From Trachelipus rathkii (Eukaryota; Arthropoda; Malacostraca; Isopoda; Trachelipodidae), in the NCBI GenBank assembly GCA_015478945.1, contig JABUQX010057115.1, forward strand, positions 1 to 26,770: a stretch of 26,770 nucleotides of DNA. The letters are read 5' to 3'. How positions within the stretch are numbered: the first letter of the stretch is position 1; each line of letters opens with the position of its first letter. A program made the translations under genes and the position numbers. The notes under the pieces are model-generated. The model saw nothing but the letters and a program-made list of their open reading frames with translations, was not told where the DNA came from and made no database searches. Positions 22,030-26,770 of this stretch are shown here, piece by piece.

Positions 22030-23130
22030 CAAAGAGGCTGTATGATCACGATCTTTAACGTAGCAGAGCGCATATATCTGTCAGAGGCGTAATTGTCTGA
22101 TCCTGTGGGTTCTTACTCGTAAGTTGGCCGAACCGGTCGAGTCGAGTTCAACGCACTAACCTGGAGTAGCCGAATAATGGAAACTCTTTACCTTAGTGTC
22201 TGCGCCAGCACACACGGCGCGCGCTATTAGTTCCAACCAGCTAGCGGCGCACCGTCTGCCACTGGACGACGGAAGACGAGCGGGGCGAGTGAGGGACAAC
22301 CCGCAGCGTTCTACGCTGGTGTTTCCACAGGGCCACCCTAGAAAGAGTTGATAGCACAATCTAAGGATCCGAATTTTGTAGCTTGCCCTCACATCGATAT
22401 AGTTACCTGCCGTGCAACACTCACCGGGGGCGGTACGAGAGCAAGTATAGAGCGAAATGTACTATATTCAGAGAGACACGCTCTTATAGCCCACGGCACT
22501 CTTAAGCCATAACGTCAGCAAGACCGTCGGTGTCCGATAAACTCGGAGAACTGATGTTTGTACTTGCGACCGTTATCATCTGTGGTTTGATATACGTGGC
22601 GATTCTAATACTCGAGAGTACTAACATCTCGGAGCACTTCCGTTCATCTCTCTCTCTCTTTTAGCTCGGTCCTAAAGCTCTTTCTCTCTCTCACGAGTCT
22701 ATGGGCAGGGGAGGCAGCGCTCGCGCTGTCGCTCGTTCGGTGTTATTCGCATAAGCAGAGCGCTGTGTCTAGTGGGTATTGCCTGTCAGGTGCAGGCAGC
22801 TTGGCGAAAGAAGACTAGCGCTTAACTGCGCGTTCGCGTCACTCTACGAGGCGGGGGCAAGTCTAACGGACTGTACAGACGGTGATTACACATCACAATC
22901 AGACTACAGTATGACTTCGTGTCGAAAGAGCAAGACGCTGATGGCTGTACGAGCTTATTGACTATCAAGTCACAATCTCTACTTAAGGGACGCGGTTATT
23001 TGGTGGTGACATCCTATCCTCTACGGCTTAAATTACTCGTGAGTTCGGCCTGAAAACCATCTAATTCCTCTATCTCAACTCAGCAACGTAATCACGTTAC
23101 TATACACGACGAGAGAATTTAAATTAATAA
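22030..23130. other. High-GC, high-complexity island without a recognisable gene
   Basis: GC approaches one half over about 1.1 kb, with CGCGCGC and CGGGGGCGG clusters, against about 30% or less around it. It has no frame longer than about 80 codons, no repeats except short CT runs near 22650 and 22680, and no splice pattern I trust. It could be a promoter or CpG-rich region, foreign sequence, or a badly resolved stretch. No tRNA or rRNA pattern was found. Confidence 0.4.
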
Positions 23131-23751
23131 TATCGCATAGGTCAAGAGGTATGAGACCGAGAATATTACTCACATAAGTCAGAAGGCTCAATGTATTTTC
23201 CCACCTAATTTGCAGACAGATATATCTCTCAAGATTATATTGATAAAACTAATTTGAAAAGTTTACTTTTCTCGATCATAAAATTTTCGCATTATTTTAA
23301 CTCTCACAATTTTCAGATATAGAAACACGCTAGACAATTACTTCAGAAATTTAACTGGGAACAGGTAAGGCGCAATTTTTTTTATTTACCTCAAGGCATT
23401 GATCGCCCTATTCAAAGAGGAAAGTTCTGTATGTAATTGCTTTCGAGGATCCTCAAGAGGGATTGAATCATTTTGATCTCCATTACCCCCCGATCGGTGA
23501 ATGGTGACAACACGTGAACTGATTACTCAGCTGTTTTTCTTCATTAGAGCATGTTAGATTATGTTCATATTTTTCTTCTTAAAAAAAACAGCAACAATTA
23601 AACTATTTCTAGAGCAGAAGAGGATATGCTATAACAATAAATTATTTTCTAGATTTGGACATGGATGATTAAGGCAATACCTAATTATGAAAGGGATTTT
23701 ATTGTGAGTTTGGAGGAATCTTCAACCATATTCGATAAATTATATTTTGTA
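23131..23751. other. AT-rich sequence, nothing recognised
   Basis: This is plain AT-rich sequence with no open frame, repeat or RNA signal that I can support. Confidence 0.5.
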
Positions 23752-24328
23752 AGTTAGGTCTGGATGAGGTTAGAACTAGATATGGTTAGGTCTGGGTGAG
23801 GTTAGAAATGGATATGCTTAAGTCCGGGTGAGTTTATATATCGATAAGGTTAAGTCTGAGTGAGGCTATATCTTGATATGGTTTTGTCTTGGTGACATTG
23901 GGACTGGATAAGGTTGAATCTGGTTCAGAATACAGCTGAATATTGTTAGGTCTGGGTGAGGTTGGAACTGGATATTGTTAGGTGTGGGTGAGGTTAGAAA
24001 TGGAAACTGTTAGGTTTGAGTTAGGTTATATATGGATAAGGTTAAGCCTGGGTGAGGCTAGATCTCGATATGGTGAGATTTATTGTTAAAATGGGACCCG
24101 ATAACGTTATATCTGGGTAAGGTTACAGCTGGATAGTGTTAGGTTTGCGTGAAGTTAAAACTGGATTTGGTTAGGTCTAAGTAAGGTTAGAGTTTAAAGT
24201 TGTTAGGTCTGGGTGAAACTTGAATTAGTTATTGTTATATCTAGATGAGGTTATAACTGGATATGCTTAAGTCTATGGGAGGTTAGGTCTGAGTAAGGTT
24301 AGGTCTGGGTGATGTTGGAATCAGATTA
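23752..24328. repeat. 32-bp minisatellite, 18 units, with a 6-unit higher-order period
   Basis: Units align at exactly 32 bp from 23752, with one 33-bp unit near 24072. The consensus is about GGTTAGGTCTGGGTGAGG followed by TTAGAACTGGATAT. Units six apart are more alike than neighbours: the units at 23784 and 23976 share GTTAGAAATGGA, those at 23816 and 24008 share TATATATNGATAA, and those at 23848 and 24040 share GGTTAAGNCTG and GAGGCTA. This gives a higher-order repeat of about 192 bp. The TTAGG core resembles arthropod telomere sequence. Confidence 0.9.
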
Positions 24329-24442
24329 TTTTATTTCTAGATAAAAACAGGATAATTTACACCAATAATATTTATTCTAGAATAAAAACATGATTTAAAC
24401 ATGTTATATCTAGGTAAAATAGAATAAAATAGAAGATATATT

Positions 24443-24448
24443 ATTCTT

Positions 24449-24479
<31 letters not shown>

Positions 24480-24650
24480 ATATATATAATTATACTATAT
24501 TCTATATATATAGTATATATATATGTCATTATATAATATATAGATAGTTATATATATAATAATATATATATATATTAACTGTAATATATATACTAAAGAT
24601 GCATTAATATATATATATATATATATAATAATATTATATATATATATAAT
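24443..24650. repeat. (AT)n microsatellite block
   Basis: This is imperfect TATATA over about 200 bp. The flanking 24330-24440 is AT-rich with repeated ATTCTAGAATAAAA-like text and no gene. Confidence 0.92.
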
Positions 24651-25016
24651 ATCAAACTATTTTCTCACAATTCTAGAATAATAGAGTATAAATATTAACT
24701 GTAGAAGGCAAAAAATATTGGAGCATATTTATTTGTTTACTCTAAACCATTTTCAAATTTAGATAACGGAACGCCAATATATGTTTACTTTCCTCATGTA
24801 TGATGTTTTTTTTATTTGTGTGTTTGTAAATATCTGTATGAGTTGTGTATGTTGTGTGTGTGAGTGAGTGTGGGGTGTGGTTGTTGATCAAACAATGAAC
24901 CACTTGGTTGCAACATCTTGATTACGCCGGATTTCAACAATGTAGTTTTTAAAACAACACAAAATAAACTTCTGCTCTCCTTGGTAAGATCAGTGTATGA
25001 CTTTTCAGTTTATCAA
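24651..25016. other. AT-rich spacer with a short GT-rich tract
   Basis: Apart from a GT-rich run (TGTGTGTGTGAGTGAGTGTG) at about 24853-24872, nothing is recognised. Confidence 0.6.
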
Positions 25017-25366
25017 CCCTCTCTCTCTCTCTCTCTCCTCTCTCTCTGTCTTCTCCCCTCTCTCTCCTCTCTCTCTGCTCCTCTCTCTCTCCTCTCTCTT
25101 CTCTCTCTCCTCTCCTCCTTTCTCTCCTCTCTTCTCTCCCCCCTCTCTCTCTCTCCTCTCTCGCTCTCTCCGTCTCTCTCTCTCTGTCTCTCTCCTCTCT
25201 TCTCTCTCTCTTTCCTCCTTTCTTCTCTCCTCATCTCCCTCTCCTCTCTCGATTCTCTCGCTCTCTCTCCTCTCCTCCTCTCTTCCCCTTCCCCTCTCTC
25301 TCTCCTCCTCTCCTCCTCACCTCACCTCCCAGTCTTCCCTCCTCTCTTCTCTCCTCCTCCTCTCTC
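25017..25366. repeat. (CT)n/(CCT)n polypyrimidine tract, about 350 bp
   Basis: This is an almost unbroken C/T strand with CTCTCTCC and CTCCTC variants; purines appear only as rare G or A. It is capable of triplex (H-DNA) formation. The long Ser/Leu-rich frame across it (24918-25526), and the Arg/Glu-rich one on the other strand, are products of the repeat. Confidence 0.95.
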
Positions 25367-26405
25367 AATTTTTATATATATATTAACAGAGGCGGGGGGG
25401 AAGCATTTTTGGTTGATTTGCGTGGGGTTTTCCTCAACCAAGATTGACACAACACCTCATTTCGAAGAGCTTGTTAATAAACTACTATTTTTTCCTAATA
25501 CTATTTATAAAAATAAAGATTATTAATAATAATAATCAATAAACTCAACAATAAATAATAAAAATTAGGATTCAATAATAATAATATAATAAAATAAATA
25601 AATAATAATATAATAAATAAATAATTAATAAATGAAAAATAATGAAATATAAATAACAAAATAAATAAATAGATAATTCCTAAAAGATGGAAATTTTTAA
25701 GTTTGACAGATCTAGGGTTTGAAGTCGTGTTTACTTGTTCTTCTCATGTCTTTTTTTTTTTTTTTTAATTTTAAAAATGGAATCTACTTTTCTACTTTTT
25801 AAAGTTTTTTTAAAAGTTTTTAAGTTTTAACCTTTTTGAATTTTCATTTTTTTTTTTTCGGAATTTTGGCCATCATTTTTTTAAATGTATTTTTGATTGT
25901 TTGGCCACGGCTGATTTAATGTTTACTTTTGTGATTGGAAACACTTTTACCATCCTGGAAATTCCTTTCTATTAAAAAACTATCAAAAGTATTAACGCTT
26001 AACTGGCTTCTACTCGGCTTTAACATATTAAAATAAGGATTCGGTCCTTAGTTTTATCTTGGAATCATGGCGATAAATTTAAGGGTAGAGAAATGAAATT
26101 GAATCATCCGTAAGAAAAATTTATTCGATGGTGATGGAGAATAAGAGTAATAATGATTGATAAGAAAAATTATAATTTATAATATCACTAATTATGATGT
26201 AGTTAATGTTAACGGAGTTAATTAAAAAAGAAGACAAAAAGTACAATTAATAATATTCTACGTTTTGAACATTTTGTCAGACGTTCAATTACAATTTTGG
26301 TTTTTTTTGTGTTTCTTTTTAAAAATTCACATTCGGAAAACGTAAAGTTTATTTTTTAGGTTTTAAAACTAAATATTCTCCCAAGTTTACCATCATCTTG
26401 GGATA
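25367..26405. other. AT-rich sequence, no gene seen
   Basis: An AAT-rich stretch at about 25520-25675 (AATAATAATA, AAATAAATAA) is followed by AT-rich text with short T-runs near 25752 and 25850. No supported frame or RNA gene. Confidence 0.6.
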
Positions 26406-26409
26406 CTTA

Positions 26410-26533
<124 letters not shown>

Positions 26534-26579
26534 CTAAACAATTTGGGTTTTGTTTTACTGTATAGTACAACACGATCGC

Positions 26580-26690
26580 TTGGTGTGTGTGGTGTGTTGT
26601 GGTGTGTTGTGGAGTTGTGTGGTGTGTGTGGTGTGTTGTGTTGTGTTGTTTGTGTGTGTGTGTGTTGTTGTGGTGTGTGAGAAGAGTTGG
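26580..26690. repeat. GT-rich (TGTGG/TGTTG)n tract
   Basis: This is variable GTGTGTTGTGG-type repeat text, purely G/T until about 26678. The window ends about 80 bp later without any gene. Confidence 0.9.
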
Positions 26691-26770
26691 TCGGGAATAG
26701 GTAAATGAAATTGGTAAAAATTTTTAAACTAGCAATGCTTGTTGTGTGTGTTTGTTTGTGAGAGCGGCTG

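Noticed and set aside
22125..22175. tRNA-like text GGTCGAGTCGAGTTCAACGC
   Set aside because: No cloverleaf arms pair around it and there is no anticodon stem.
22156..22961. Short ORFs in the GC-rich island
   Set aside because: They are 60-78 codons, random-looking, with no conserved neighbour or splice context; high GC alone lowers stop frequency.
23752..24328. CRISPR-like array with 32-bp period
   Set aside because: There are no unique spacers between conserved repeats; whole units diverge together and the genome is eukaryotic.
24918..25526. 202-codon Ser/Leu-rich frame and the opposite Arg/Glu-rich frame
   Set aside because: They are generated by the CT repeat; the flanking residues show no domain.

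Overview
The window looks like eukaryotic nuclear DNA, most likely from an arthropod. It is AT-rich and full of microsatellites: long (ATT)n, (AT)n, (CT)n, (GT)n and poly-T. It also carries intron-like splice signals and transposon debris, plus a 32-bp minisatellite whose GGTTAGGTC core resembles the arthropod TTAGG telomere repeat. No operon, rRNA, tRNA or complete housekeeping gene is visible. A crustacean-like genome would fit the microsatellite load, but that assignment is an inference.

Positions 1 to about 18665 are one tandem array of a roughly 3.4-3.5 kb unit. There are five copies, starting near 1, 3401, 7554, 10986 and 14531, and a sixth that stops near 18665. Copy 1 starts before the window and is the most divergent. 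Copy 2 carries a roughly 1.6 kb insertion that replaces part of the unit; the insertion contains a decayed minus-strand Gag gene of Ty3/Gypsy type and a 53-nt poly-T run that reads as a minus-strand poly(A) tail. Each unit holds several exon-like pieces with polypyrimidine tracts, AG acceptors and GTAAG-type donors, so the unit may be a tandemly amplified gene or pseudogene rather than a plain satellite. I do not recognise its product. One 44-codon piece of copy 1 resembles a Gypsy reverse-transcriptase block.

From 18680 to 19250 there is a non-repetitive segment of higher GC that abuts the broken end of the array, followed by long AT and ATT repeats. From 20063 to about 22008 there is a candidate degenerate hAT-like DNA transposon. 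It has a CAG...GGTGGGC terminus and GTAAC/GTTAC subterminal repeats at both ends, and encloses unrecognised coding-like sequence on both strands and a 62-bp hairpin. From about 22030 to 23130 there is an unexplained high-GC, high-complexity island without long ORFs.

The right end (23752-26770) is almost all simple sequence. It holds the 32-bp minisatellite, which has a 6-unit higher-order period, then AT repeats, a 350-bp polypyrimidine tract, a run of about 120 T and a GT-rich tract. Many small indels separate the array copies, yet some blocks are free of indels. This may reflect uneven long-read error correction, so frames here must be treated with caution.
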